NCBI RefSeq assembly: GCF_030811855.1 | Contig: NZ_JAUSRN010000004.1 | Location: forward strand, 298,585 to 362,584 | Direction: 5' to 3' | From: Variovorax paradoxus | GTDB lineage: Bacteria; Pseudomonadota; Gammaproteobacteria; Burkholderiales; Burkholderiaceae_C | DNA: 64,000 bases | Shown here: positions 36,311-46,000 of the stretch, piece after piece | How positions within the stretch are numbered: position 1 is the stretch's first letter | Layout of the letters: each line of letters begins with the position of its first letter | The notes under the pieces: generated by a model | Told to the model about the DNA's origin: nothing | Database searches by the model: none | The model's input: the letters and a program-made list of their open reading frames with translations, nothing else | Translations under genes and position numbers: made by a program

Positions 36311-36647
36311 TTGCTTCTTCCCTGTGTGAACCATGTGTGTTGTCGGTGTCGTGCAAGCAGGCTTCATGCCGTCCTTGCCCGATGCTATAGAAGGGCCCGA
36401 GCCGCGGCACGCGGGCAGATACGCGAGGCGCCGTAGGCGGGGACCATGTGGTGTCGGTGCGCTCCTACCCCTTGCGCACCGTCTCTCCCACATGCGAGGG
36501 CGAGCCGCCACTACGGGTAACAGTGTGAGAAAAACATAACCTTTGGATTCGCTCGCAACCGCCATCAAAGCCGCCCTTTCGTGGCTTCATGGAGACTGCA
36601 GCGCAAGCACCGACTGGCCATTGAAACCTGATCTGCTGGAGCGAACC
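36311..36647. other. Divergent intergenic region
   Basis: 337 bases between the transglutaminase start and the small membrane protein. No protein of recognisable type and no RNA gene are seen. A TTG-started extension of the small protein (from 36543) is possible. It should hold the promoters of both divergent units, including katE; no clear promoter consensus was identified by eye. Confidence 0.6.
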
Positions 36648-36815
36648 ATGGAGCTTTCGTCGCTGTTCGATTCGTTCGCCGGTGCCTGGGGAGATGAGAT
36701 CCTTTTCTGGGTGGTGGCCGCCGTGGCGGGTTTCATCTGCCTGATTGCGCTGGTGAACGTGCTTGACCTTTTTCTCGACAACGAAGTTGACCCCCCCATG
36801 AAAGATCCTCGATGA
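36648..36815 (+). CDS. Very small membrane protein coupled to katE
   Basis: 55 residues with one membrane helix (about 17-40, 'ILFWVVAAVAGFICLIALV') and an acidic C-terminus. The ATG at 36648 is preceded by GGAG (36638-36641). An in-frame TTG at 36543 would add 35 residues. The TGA overlaps the katE ATG (ATGA at 36812-36815), so ribosomes finishing it could re-initiate on katE. Not recognised; a membrane tether or regulatory leader are both possible. Confidence 0.6.
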   Translation: MELSSLFDSFAGAWGDEILFWVVAAVAGFICLIALVNVLDLFLDNEVDPPMKDPR

Positions 36816-38998
36816 CGCCTCAGAACAAGGCCGCCGCCGGACGCCGGTCAAAGGCCACGGATGGCAGCAATGCCAAGCAGCAGCAACTCGATGGCTTCGC
36901 GACCGATCATGCGCCTAATCTGACGACCAACCAGGGTCTTCAGATTCCAGACAACCACAACTCGCTCAAGGCCGGGTTGCGCGGCCCCTCGCTGCTCGAA
37001 GATTTCATCCTGCGCGAGAAGATCACGCACTTCGACCACGAGCGCATTCCCGAGCGCGCGGTGCATGCGCGCGGCGCGGCGGCGCATGGCTTCTTCCAGG
37101 TCTACAAGTCGATGTCGCAGTTCACCGCGGCCGACTTCCTGCAGGACCCTGACGCGAAGACGCCCGTTTTCGTGCGCTTCTCGACCGTGGCCGGCTCGCG
37201 CGGCTCGGCCGACACGGTGCGCGACGTGCGCGGCTTTGCCGTCAAGTTCTACACCCGCGAGGGCAACTACGACCTCGTGGGCAACAACATCCCGGTGTTC
37301 TTCATCCAGGACGCGATGAAGTTCCCCGACCTCATTCATGCCGTCAAGCCCGAGCCGCACCACGAGATGCCGCAGGCCGCGAGCGCGCACGACACCTTCT
37401 GGGATTTCGTCTCGCTGATGCCCGAGAGCACCCACATGCTGATGTGGGCGATGTCGGACCGCGCCATCCCGCGCAGCTTCCGGATGATGGAAGGTTTTGG
37501 CGTGCACACCTTCCGCTTCGTCAACAACCGCGGCGAGAGCCACTTCGTGAAGTTCCACTGGAAGCCCAAGCTCGGCATTCACGGCCTCGCGTGGGACGAA
37601 GCGCAGAAGATCGCGGGCAAGGACCCCGACTTCCATCGCCGCGACTTGTGGGAGTCCATCGAGAGCGGCGACTTCCCCGAGTGGGAGCTGGGCGTGCAGC
37701 TCATCGCACCGGACAAGGCGCAGTCGCTCGGCTTCGACCTGCTCGATCCGACCAAGCTCATTCCTGAAGAGATGGTGCCGGTGCAGCGCATCGGCCGGCT
37801 GGTGCTCAACCGCAACCCCGACAACTTCTTTGCGGAAACCGAGCAGGTGGCGTTTCACCCCGGGCACGTGGTGCCCGGCATCGACTTCACCAACGATCCC
37901 TTGCTGCAGGGCCGGCTGTTCTCGTACACCGACACGCAGATCTCTCGGCTGGGGGGCGCCAACTTTCACGAACTGCCCATCAACAAGAGCGTGTGCCCGT
38001 TCCACAACTTCCAGCGCGACGGCATGCACCGCCAGACCATCGCGCGAGGCCAGGTGGCCTACGAGCCCAACTCGCTGGGCGACGGCAAGGAGTTCCGGGT
38101 CGACGGGGGCAGCGTGGGCTTCCAGTCCTTCCCCGACGATGTCGAGGGAACCAAGGTGCGCCGGCGCAGCCCATCGTTCGACGACCACTTCACGCAGGCG
38201 CGCCTGTTCTTCAACAGCCAGAGCGCGGCAGAGAAGGAACACATCGTCGCGGGCTTTCGCTTCGAGCTCTCGAAGGTGGACGTGCCGGCGATCCGCCAGC
38301 GCATGGTCGACAACCTCGCGCACGTCGACGAGAAGCTTGCGCGCCGCGTGGCCGAGCCTCTGGGCATCGGTGCGCCCGATGCCAAGGCGGCAGCGGGCCG
38401 CGCGGGCTATCGCGAGCACCGCATGACCTTGCCCATCGAGGAGTCGCCCGCGCTCAGCATGGTCGACACCGGCGACGGCTCGATCCGCACCCGCAAGATC
38501 GCGATCCTCGTGGCGGACGGCATCGACTCGGCCTCTCTGAAGCCGATCCGCGATGCGCTCGAGCAGGCTGGCGGCAAGTGCAAGGTGGTGGGCCCGCGCC
38601 TGGGCACCGTGGCCAGCGCGTCGAAGCGGCAGATCGACATTGACATGACCTTCGCCAATGCGCCTTCGGTGATGTTCGATGCCGTGCTGGTGCCCGGCGG
38701 CAGCCTGGGCGCCGCGGCGCTCGCGGGCATGGGCGATGCCGTGCACTTCGTACTCGAGGCCTACAAGCATTGCAAGGCCATCTGCACGGTGGGCGAGGGC
38801 GTGCAGCTGCTGTCGAGGCTGGGCATCGGCGCGGACGCGCAACCCGGCAGCCTGCCTCCCGGCATGGTGGTGGCGGCCACGCCCGTGACCAACCTCGGCG
38901 ATGCCACCGCGGCCACGCAGATCGCGCAGGATTTCATTGCCGCGATTGCCAAGCATCGCCATTGGGACCGCACCGACATCGATTCGGTCCCCGCATGA
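36812..38998 (+). CDS. katE: Large-subunit catalase HPII
   Basis: 728 residues, clade II length. The catalase core contains '[21 protein letters not shown]' with the catalytic His (split: [14 protein letters not shown]), '[17 protein letters not shown]', and the haem-tyrosine segment '[15 protein letters not shown]'. The C-terminal about 160 residues form the flavodoxin-like/GATase1 domain ('[18 protein letters not shown]', 'DAVLVPGGS') typical of KatE. Decomposes hydrogen peroxide in the cytoplasm, usually in stationary phase. Translationally coupled to the 55-residue membrane protein upstream. Confidence 0.96.
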   Translation: MTPQNKAAAGRRSKATDGSNAKQQQLDGFATDHAPNLTTNQGLQIPDNHNSLKAGLRGPSLLEDFILREKITHFDHERIPERAVHARGAAAHGFFQVYKSMSQFTAADFLQDPDAKTPVFVRFSTVAGSRGSADTVRDVRGFAVKFYTREGNYDLVGNNIPVFFIQDAMKFPDLIHAVKPEPHHEMPQAASAHDTFWDFVSLMPESTHMLMWAMSDRAIPRSFRMMEGFGVHTFRFVNNRGESHFVKFHWKPKLGIHGLAWDEAQKIAGKDPDFHRRDLWESIESGDFPEWELGVQLIAPDKAQSLGFDLLDPTKLIPEEMVPVQRIGRLVLNRNPDNFFAETEQVAFHPGHVVPGIDFTNDPLLQGRLFSYTDTQISRLGGANFHELPINKSVCPFHNFQRDGMHRQTIARGQVAYEPNSLGDGKEFRVDGGSVGFQSFPDDVEGTKVRRRSPSFDDHFTQARLFFNSQSAAEKEHIVAGFRFELSKVDVPAIRQRMVDNLAHVDEKLARRVAEPLGIGAPDAKAAAGRAGYREHRMTLPIEESPALSMVDTGDGSIRTRKIAILVADGIDSASLKPIRDALEQAGGKCKVVGPRLGTVASASKRQIDIDMTFANAPSVMFDAVLVPGGSLGAAALAGMGDAVHFVLEAYKHCKAICTVGEGVQLLSRLGIGADAQPGSLPPGMVVAATPVTNLGDATAATQIAQDFIAAIAKHRHWDRTDIDSVPA

Positions 38999-39013
38999 AA
39001 TAGTCCTTTTGCG

Positions 39014-39037
39014 CTAGACCGTCTTGCGAATAGGCGG
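39014..39037 (+). promoter_or_regulatory. CTAGnCCGT...TAGGC element upstream of the CHAT-TPS operon
   Basis: CTAGACCGT (39014-39022), 8 bases, then TAGGC (39031-39035), about 105 bases before the CHAT start. The same two blocks occur before the ABC_sub_bind gene (6-base spacer) and before tssK (no spacer). Likely a protein-binding or promoter element; the factor is unknown. Confidence 0.5.
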
Positions 39038-39099
39038 GGCGCAGGGCCGCTCCTAGACTTTCCCCACGAGGCCTGAACGGCGCGCACTTCCGCGACGTC

Positions 39100-39140
39100 G
39101 ACCCCCGCAACCGCGGGCACACGGGCCGCGCGCGGGGGTC
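39100..39140 (+). promoter_or_regulatory. Stem-loop abutting the CHAT start codon
   Basis: GACCCCCGC (39100-39108) and GCGGGGGTC (39132-39140) are perfectly complementary over 9 bases with a 23-base loop. The right arm ends 2 bases before the ATG at 39143 and contains the only G-rich ribosome-binding candidate. In mRNA it would mask the initiation site. Confidence 0.5.
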
Positions 39141-39142
39141 CA

Positions 39143-41290
39143 ATGACGTGGTTTTCGAGAACGGGATGGGGGCGCTCGGCACGTCGTGCAGGAGCCGCGG
39201 GTGCCCTCGGGCTGGCTGGCATTTTCCTGCTGGGCCATGGGCCGTTGGCATTGGCACAACAGCAGCAGGCGACCAATGCCGAGGCCGCCGCCAGCAAGGC
39301 CGAGCAGGCCCGGCTTGCGGACACCGACACCTTGCTGGCCCTGACCAGCGAGGGCGCGGTGCTCTACGGGCAGGACGCGGTCAAGCTCTCCGGCTACCAG
39401 TATTGCAGCCAGGCGGTGGCGCTGGCCGAGGCCGGTGAATTCCGCCAGAGCGTGCGCGCCGCCAGCAAGGCGCTGCACCTGGCCAATGCCACGCGCGATC
39501 CGAACCTCATGGCCATGGCCAACCGCGACCTGGCCATCGTCTACAGCTATTCGGGCCAGCTCGACAAGGCCGAGGAGTTTGCGCGCGAGGCGCTCAGGCA
39601 TCCGGCGCGCGACCCCAAGCTGGTGGTCGGCCCGGTGCAGAAGGTGATCGGCGACGTGCGCACGCGCCGCGGCGACTACGCCGGCGCCGTGCTCAGCTAC
39701 GACGAGGCGCTGACCAACAGCTCGCCGCGCTATGCGCCGCTGGTCCAAGCCTCGCTCGTCAATGCGCTCATCGAATCGGGCGATGCCGCTCGGGCGCGAG
39801 ACATGCTCGGCAGCATGGCGCCGCCCAAGGACGCACCGCTCACGGCGCAGCTCGACCGCACCCGCGCACGGCTGCTCCTGGCCGAGAACAAGCCGGGCGA
39901 GGCCCGCGATCTGTACCGCGCGCTCACCGCGCGCCAGGTGGGCACCGACACCGAGTACTACCGCCTCTGGGCCTGGGATGGCGTGGCGCGCAGCGAACTC
40001 GCGTTGGGACAGAAGCAGGCCGCGGCCGAAGCCATGGCCCGCGCGCTGGGCGGCATCGACCAGGTGCGCGCGAAGTTCCGCAGCGAAGAATTCAAGATGG
40101 GCCTGTTCTCCGACCTGCAATCGGTGTTCGAACGCGGCGTGTCGATCTACAGCGATGCAGGCGATGCGCGCCAGGCCTTCGAGGTGAGCGAGCGCAGCCG
40201 CTCGCGCGCGCTGCTCGATGCGGTTCGCGGCCGCGCGAAGATCAGCGACCGGGCCGCGAGCACCGTCGACCTGGCTACGCTTCAGGGTGCGCTCGCGCCC
40301 GACGAGCGCGTGGTGCAGTTCCATTCGCTCCCCGATCGGCTGCTGGTGTGGGTCGTCAGCCCCACGGGCATCGAGGCCCACACCGTGGCAGTGCGTCGCG
40401 AGGAACTGACCGAACTCGTCGAGGTGTTCCGCAATTCGATCGTGCGCGGCCGCCGCACCGCCATCACCAATGCCGACAAGCTGGGCGCGGCGCTGCTCGG
40501 CCCGCTCGGCCTCGCGTCGGGGCAGCGAATGATCGTGGTGCCCCATGGGCCGCTGCACTACCTGCCGTTCCAGGCCCTGCGGTTGAACGGGCGCTACGTG
40601 ATCGAGGCGCATCCGGTGGCGGTGGCACCGTCCATCAGCATTGCAGTGCAGCTGGCGCAGCGCACGCCGCGCGTGAGCGCGTCGCTCACCGCCTTTGGCA
40701 ATCCGCGCATCGAAGACAAGTACGACCTGCCTGGCGCCGAGATCGAGGTGAAGCAGCTGGCGCAACTGTTCCCGCGCAACACCGTGTACATGGGCGCCGC
40801 GGCCACCAAGACGCAGTTCCGCGAGGTGTCCGCGCGGTCGCCGCTGATGCATGTGGCGGCCCATGCCGAGGCCGATGCGGTCGACCCGCTGTACTCGCGC
40901 ATCCTGCTGGCCAACGAAGGCGGCAAGCAGAACTTCCTGGAGGCGCACGAGATCCTGGGCCTGCCGATGGACGGCACCGCGCTGGTCACGCTCTCGGCCT
41001 GCGAGTCGGGCCTCGGGCGCATCGCGCAGGGCGACGAGGTGCTGGGCTTCACGCGCTCCTTTCTATCGGCCGGCAGCTCGAGCCTGATCGCGTCGCTGTG
41101 GCCCGTGTCGGACGACGCGACCGCGGTGCTCATGGGCACGCTCTACGGCGAGCTGTCGAAGGGCCGCGACATTCAGAAGGCGATGCAGGCCGGGCAGCTG
41201 GCAGTGCTGAAGGATCCCAAGATGTCGCATCCCTTCTTCTGGGCGCCGTTCAACCTGATCGGCAACTGGCGTCTGACGGTGGGGAGCTGA
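39143..41290 (+). CDS. Exported TPR-CHAT domain protease-like protein
   Basis: 715 residues. A signal peptide ends near 'GPLALAQQQQ' (about residue 33). Residues about 60-320 are helical repeats of TPR kind ('YCSQAVALAEAGEFRQSVRAASKAL' style units, e.g. 'NRDLAIVYSYSGQLDKAEEF'). The C-terminal about 350 residues are a CHAT domain, a caspase-like cysteine protease fold. H574 in 'LMHVAAHAEAD' and C620 in 'TLSACESGLG' are the catalytic pair, followed by 'LSAGSSSLIASLWPVSDDAT', all intact. An envelope location is inferred. The tpsB gene starts 1 base after the stop, so this protease is co-expressed with the two-partner system. Confidence 0.9.
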   Translation: MTWFSRTGWGRSARRAGAAGALGLAGIFLLGHGPLALAQQQQATNAEAAASKAEQARLADTDTLLALTSEGAVLYGQDAVKLSGYQYCSQAVALAEAGEFRQSVRAASKALHLANATRDPNLMAMANRDLAIVYSYSGQLDKAEEFAREALRHPARDPKLVVGPVQKVIGDVRTRRGDYAGAVLSYDEALTNSSPRYAPLVQASLVNALIESGDAARARDMLGSMAPPKDAPLTAQLDRTRARLLLAENKPGEARDLYRALTARQVGTDTEYYRLWAWDGVARSELALGQKQAAAEAMARALGGIDQVRAKFRSEEFKMGLFSDLQSVFERGVSIYSDAGDARQAFEVSERSRSRALLDAVRGRAKISDRAASTVDLATLQGALAPDERVVQFHSLPDRLLVWVVSPTGIEAHTVAVRREELTELVEVFRNSIVRGRRTAITNADKLGAALLGPLGLASGQRMIVVPHGPLHYLPFQALRLNGRYVIEAHPVAVAPSISIAVQLAQRTPRVSASLTAFGNPRIEDKYDLPGAEIEVKQLAQLFPRNTVYMGAAATKTQFREVSARSPLMHVAAHAEADAVDPLYSRILLANEGGKQNFLEAHEILGLPMDGTALVTLSACESGLGRIAQGDEVLGFTRSFLSAGSSSLIASLWPVSDDATAVLMGTLYGELSKGRDIQKAMQAGQLAVLKDPKMSHPFFWAPFNLIGNWRLTVGS

Positions 41291-41291
41291 C

Positions 41292-43022
41292 ATGAAAAGA
41301 ACAACTGAGATGCGCGCCATCCAACGCTCCGCGCCAATCGCCGTTGCCGTCACGGCTCTGATGGGCGCGACCTTGCTGTTCGTCGCCCAGCGCACCCATG
41401 CGGCAGAACCCGATGTCAATGCGCTGCTGCCAACCAAGGGCCCTTGCGGCAGCTGCGACCGCCCGCTCGCCCAGGCCACCGGCACCGTTGCGCCGCAAAG
41501 CCTGCCCGCGCCGCCTCAACCTCCCGCCGCCAAGTTCAGGCTCAACGACCTGCGGCTCAACGGCGTCAAGGCGCTGAGCAACGAGGAACTGCAGGGCATC
41601 ACCGCGCCCTACATCGGGCGCGACGTCACGCTCGGCGATCTCGAAAGCCTGGCGCAGGCCATCACCGCGCGCTACAAGGAGCGCGGCTACTTCCTGGCGC
41701 AGGCGGTGGTGCCGGTGCAGACCGTGCGCGACGGCATCGTCGAGATCAGCGTCATCGAAGGCCGGCTCGGCAAGGTCGAGGTGCTGGTGGCGCCCGACGC
41801 GCCCATCAGTGAGGCGCGTGTGCGGGGCTTCCTTGCACCCCTGGCGCCCGGCGAGGCCGTGAACGCGCCGGCCTACGAACGCTCGATGCTGCTGCTGTCG
41901 GACCAGCCCGGCGTCAAGGTCTCGTCCGCCCTGCAGGAAGGCACCCAATCAGGCACCACCGACCTCTCGGTGGAAGTGGCGGCGGCGCCGCGCTGGGCCT
42001 TCGCGGCCGAGGCCGACAACCACGGCACCAAGGAGTCCGGCCGCTACCGCCTCGGTGGCACGGCGCGCTGGGCGAGCCCCTTCGGCATCGGCGACAACCT
42101 GGACGTGCGCGCCATGGTCTCCAACGGCAATGCGCTGCAGTTCGGCCGCGTCGCCTACGAGGCGCCCATCGGCAGCAGCGGCCTGCGCGCCGGCCTGGGG
42201 CTGGCGCGCGTCAACTACGAGCTGGGCGGCGAGTTTGCGGAACTGGGCGCCCAGGGCAAGGCCGACGTGTTCGACGTCTCGCTGAGCTACCCGCTGATCC
42301 GCCAGCGCCAGCACAACCTCTTCCTGCGCCTGTCGGCCGACAGCAAGAAGCTCACCGACGAATACACGGCGGTCGACTTCTCGGCGCGCAAGCGGGTGCG
42401 CGGCCTCGGCCTGGGCTGGACCTGGGAGCGCCGCGACGACTGGCTGGGCGGCGGCTACTGGGCCAGCACCGGCAATCTCTATCACGGCAGACTCTCGATC
42501 CGCGATGCCGACAGCCTGCAGACCGACCAGAGCCTGGGGGGCCACCGCACCGAAGGCGGCTTCACCAAGGCCACCTTCCAGCTCTCGCGCCTGCAGGCGG
42601 TGCTGCCCCAGCACTCGCTGTACCTGGCGCTGGGCGGCCAGTGGGCCAGCAAGAACCTCGACGCCTCGGAAAAGCTCTCGCTGGGCGGTGCGCGTGCCGT
42701 GCGCGCCTACCCCTCGGGCGAACTGCTGGTGGACCAGGGCCTGATCGGCACCGTGGAATGGCGCTGGTCGGTCAACGCCGAGTTCACGCCCTTCGTGTTC
42801 TACGACGCGGCGTACGGGCGACCGACCAAGAACCCGACGATCTTCGACGCCAGCCCCAATTCGCGCAGCCTGCGCGGCGCGGGCATCGGCCTGAGCTGGA
42901 CGCGGCCCGGCAACTTCACCATCAACGCCACGCTGGCCTGGCGTGCCGGCACCGACCCCGCGCGCACCGACGGCGGCGGGCACAACCCGCGGCTGTACGT
43001 GCAGGCGCTAAAGACCTTCTGA
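41292..43022 (+). CDS. ShlB/FhaC/HecB-family two-partner secretion transporter (TpsB)
   Basis: 576 residues. Signal sequence to about residue 37 ('THAAEPD'), a Pro-rich linker with a C-x2-C pair, a POTRA_2 domain (about 78-155; 'FRLNDLRLNGVKALSNEELQ'), and a second POTRA-like stretch. A 16-strand outer-membrane barrel follows, with the lid-loop motif 'VRAYPSGE' (VRGY/F class) and a terminal aromatic strand 'RLYVQALKTF'. Exports the TpsA protein encoded 7 bases downstream. The 1-base gap from the CHAT gene suggests coupled translation. Confidence 0.93.
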   Translation: MKRTTEMRAIQRSAPIAVAVTALMGATLLFVAQRTHAAEPDVNALLPTKGPCGSCDRPLAQATGTVAPQSLPAPPQPPAAKFRLNDLRLNGVKALSNEELQGITAPYIGRDVTLGDLESLAQAITARYKERGYFLAQAVVPVQTVRDGIVEISVIEGRLGKVEVLVAPDAPISEARVRGFLAPLAPGEAVNAPAYERSMLLLSDQPGVKVSSALQEGTQSGTTDLSVEVAAAPRWAFAAEADNHGTKESGRYRLGGTARWASPFGIGDNLDVRAMVSNGNALQFGRVAYEAPIGSSGLRAGLGLARVNYELGGEFAELGAQGKADVFDVSLSYPLIRQRQHNLFLRLSADSKKLTDEYTAVDFSARKRVRGLGLGWTWERRDDWLGGGYWASTGNLYHGRLSIRDADSLQTDQSLGGHRTEGGFTKATFQLSRLQAVLPQHSLYLALGGQWASKNLDASEKLSLGGARAVRAYPSGELLVDQGLIGTVEWRWSVNAEFTPFVFYDAAYGRPTKNPTIFDASPNSRSLRGAGIGLSWTRPGNFTINATLAWRAGTDPARTDGGGHNPRLYVQALKTF

Positions 43023-43029
43023 GGGCAGC

Positions 43030-46000
43030 ATGAGAAACCATGATCTTTCCGCGAAAGCCCTGCCGCGGCACTGGCGCGTTCGGCCGCTGGCGCTGTCGCT
43101 GGCCTGCATGGGCATGGTGCCGGCCTGGGCGCAGCTCAATCTGCCGACGGGCTTTCCTCAGAGCGGCGCCGTGGTGTTCGGCAATGTGAGTGTCGCTCCC
43201 AATGGCACGGCGGCCAGTCAGGCGCTTACCCAGAGCACGATGAACGCCATCGTCAACTGGAATGCGTTTTCGCTGGCCGGCGGCAAGACGCTCAACATCA
43301 ATCAGCAGATGGGCGCCGCGAGCGTGATGCTCAACCGGGTGGTGGGTAGCGGCGGAGTGATCGAGCAGTCGGTCATCAACGGCACGCTGTCGGCCAACGG
43401 GCATGTGTTCGTGGTCAACCCCTCGGGCGTTCTCTTCGGCAGCGGCGCCCAGGTGAACGTCGGCGGGCTGGTGGCCTCCACGCTGGACATCAGCGACAGC
43501 CAGATCGCCAAGGACGGCAGCGTGGTGGGCAAGGGCAGTCAACTGGTGTTCGGTGGCGGCATCAACGATGCCAACAGCACTGCCCGCGTGACGGTTCAGC
43601 CCGGTGTGGTCATCAACGTGGGCGAAGGCGGCACGGTCGGGCTGATCGGTGCGCTGGTGCGCAACGAAGGCCAGATCAACGTGGCGCGCGGCTCGGTGGG
43701 CCTGGCTTCGGGCGCCCGGGTGACGCTGGACTTCGAGGGCGACGGGCTGACGAAGTTCACGGTGCCGGTCGATGGCGGACTCATGAACACGTCGGTGGCC
43801 GATGCGCAGGCGACGGATCCCACCACCAAGGCGCTCGTGATGAACACGGGCTCCATTACGGCCGATGGCGGGCGCGTGGTGTTGGTGGGCGCGTCCGGGC
43901 TGGTGCAGCAGGTGGTCAACCAGAGCGGCACGGTGCGCGCGCGATCGGTGGTCGAGCGCGGCGGCGAGATCGTGCTGGAGGCCATCGGCGCCCAGGTCGA
44001 CAGTGGTGCGGGCCTCGAGGTGAGCGGCACGCTGGATGCGCGCGGCAATGCGGCCGGCGTGGCCGGCGGCAGCATCCGCACCACGGCCGGCAACCTGAAC
44101 GTGCTGGCGGGCACGCAGATCGACGCCGGCGGCAATGCAGGCGGTGCCAACGGTAGCTGGACGGCCGAAGCGGGCCGCAATCTCTCGATCGTGGCCGACA
44201 GCGACTCCGGCAACATCGCGGCCAGCGTCATCGGCAAGGCGCTGAGCCAGGGCACCGACGTGACGCTGACCACGCGTTCGTCCGGCACGGCGGCGCAGAT
44301 CAACGACGCCGTCGCATTCCAGCCCGGCGCGCAGGTGATCAAGGACGGCGGCGGCACGGCCACGCTGCGCGTGAATTCGGTGGGCAACATCGACATGCGC
44401 TGGGCGGTCGAGGGCGCAGGCGCAACGATCGCTTCCACCAGCGGCGCGCTGAACGTCGAGTTCAATGCCGACGCGCAGGGCCTGGCCGCCGCCGAGGTCG
44501 GCCAGGCCAACGGCGTTGCGGCGGCCATCCGGCTGGACCGCGCGCGCATCGATGCCAACGGCGGCAACATCCGCTTTTTCGGGCAGGGCGACAGCGACGG
44601 CGGGCGAGCGATCGGCGGGCAGGTCAAGGGCCTGGGCGCCGATGCCGCTGGCGAGGTTCGCAGCGGCATCTGGCTGGGCGGCAGCACGTTGAGCACGCTC
44701 GGCGCCGGAAGCATTTCGCTGCGGGGCGAGGGCGGCGTCAGCGAGGTGGGCAGCGGCTTCCTGAGCGCCACCGACGGTGTGCGCATTGCCGGAGACAGCA
44801 CGCTGAGCACGCAAGCAGGCGGCATCACCCTGACCGGCCGCGGCGCCGCGGGAGGCTCGGGCGTGCGGCTGGACGGCGACGACTATTCGATCGCCCTGTC
44901 TTCCGTGAGCGGCGACATCGCCGTGACCGGGACTGTACGCGACTGGACCAGCGACGGCCCGGTCGGCCAGCCCCCGGATGGCGCCGGTGTGCAGATCACC
45001 GGCTCGAAGTTGACCGCCGGCGGCGATGTGCGCATCACGGGCCAGGGCGGCGACCTGTCCGGCATGGCCGCCGATCTGCGCACGCTCGCCGTCGAATTCA
45101 GCTCCAGCTACACCGTGGGCGCGTCGAATGGCGTGGTGATCGACGGCACGCGGGTCGAGGCCGGCGCAGGCCGCAGCATCGCGATCACCGGCACGGCCGG
45201 CAGCGCGGGCTTCGGCTTCGACGGCACGGGCGCGGCGCTGACCTTCGCGCCCATGGACGCGGTGGTCACGCCATTCGGTGTACAGCTCACGTCGTCCCAG
45301 CTGACCGATGGGTTGCATGCCGCGGGCGGCAGCATCCGAGTCGCGGCCGGCACGGGCGATGTCGGCCTGACAGCCGGCGCCTTCCAGGGCACGCTGCTCG
45401 ACGCTGCCAGCGCCACCGGTACAGGCGGCAGCATCAGCGTGACCGGGCGCAACATCCTCGCGCAATCCACGGCAGACGCCAGCGGCCTGGCGGACGCCAG
45501 CGGCGCGAGCGGCGGTGGAAGCATCGAGATCCGCGGCACGACCGCGCCCGGTGCCGGCAACGAGAATTCGGGCGTGGTCTCCATCGGCCCGAACCTCACG
45601 CTGCTGGCCAACGCCCTGGACAGCGGCAATGGCGGCAGCATCACCGTCGTCGGCGAGCGTTCGGTGCGCGCCTTCGGCGACTTGCAGGCCAGGGGCGGCA
45701 GCGCCGGCGGCAATGGCGGCACGATCGAAACATCGGGCGGTTCGTTCGACGTGAGCGGCATCCGCATCGACGCCTCGGCGCCGGCCGGCCTGGCGGGGCG
45801 GTGGATCGTCGACCCCTATGACGTCACCATCGTCCACGGCGCGGCTGGCGGCGGCAGCCTGCCCACCAACCCCTTCGATCCGGTAGCCACCTCGACCATC
45901 CAGGACGGCGACATCAACGGCGCGCTGAACGCCGGCACGAGCGTGAGCATCACCACCGGCAGCGGCGGCACGGATGCGGGCGACATCCGCTTCGGCAGCG

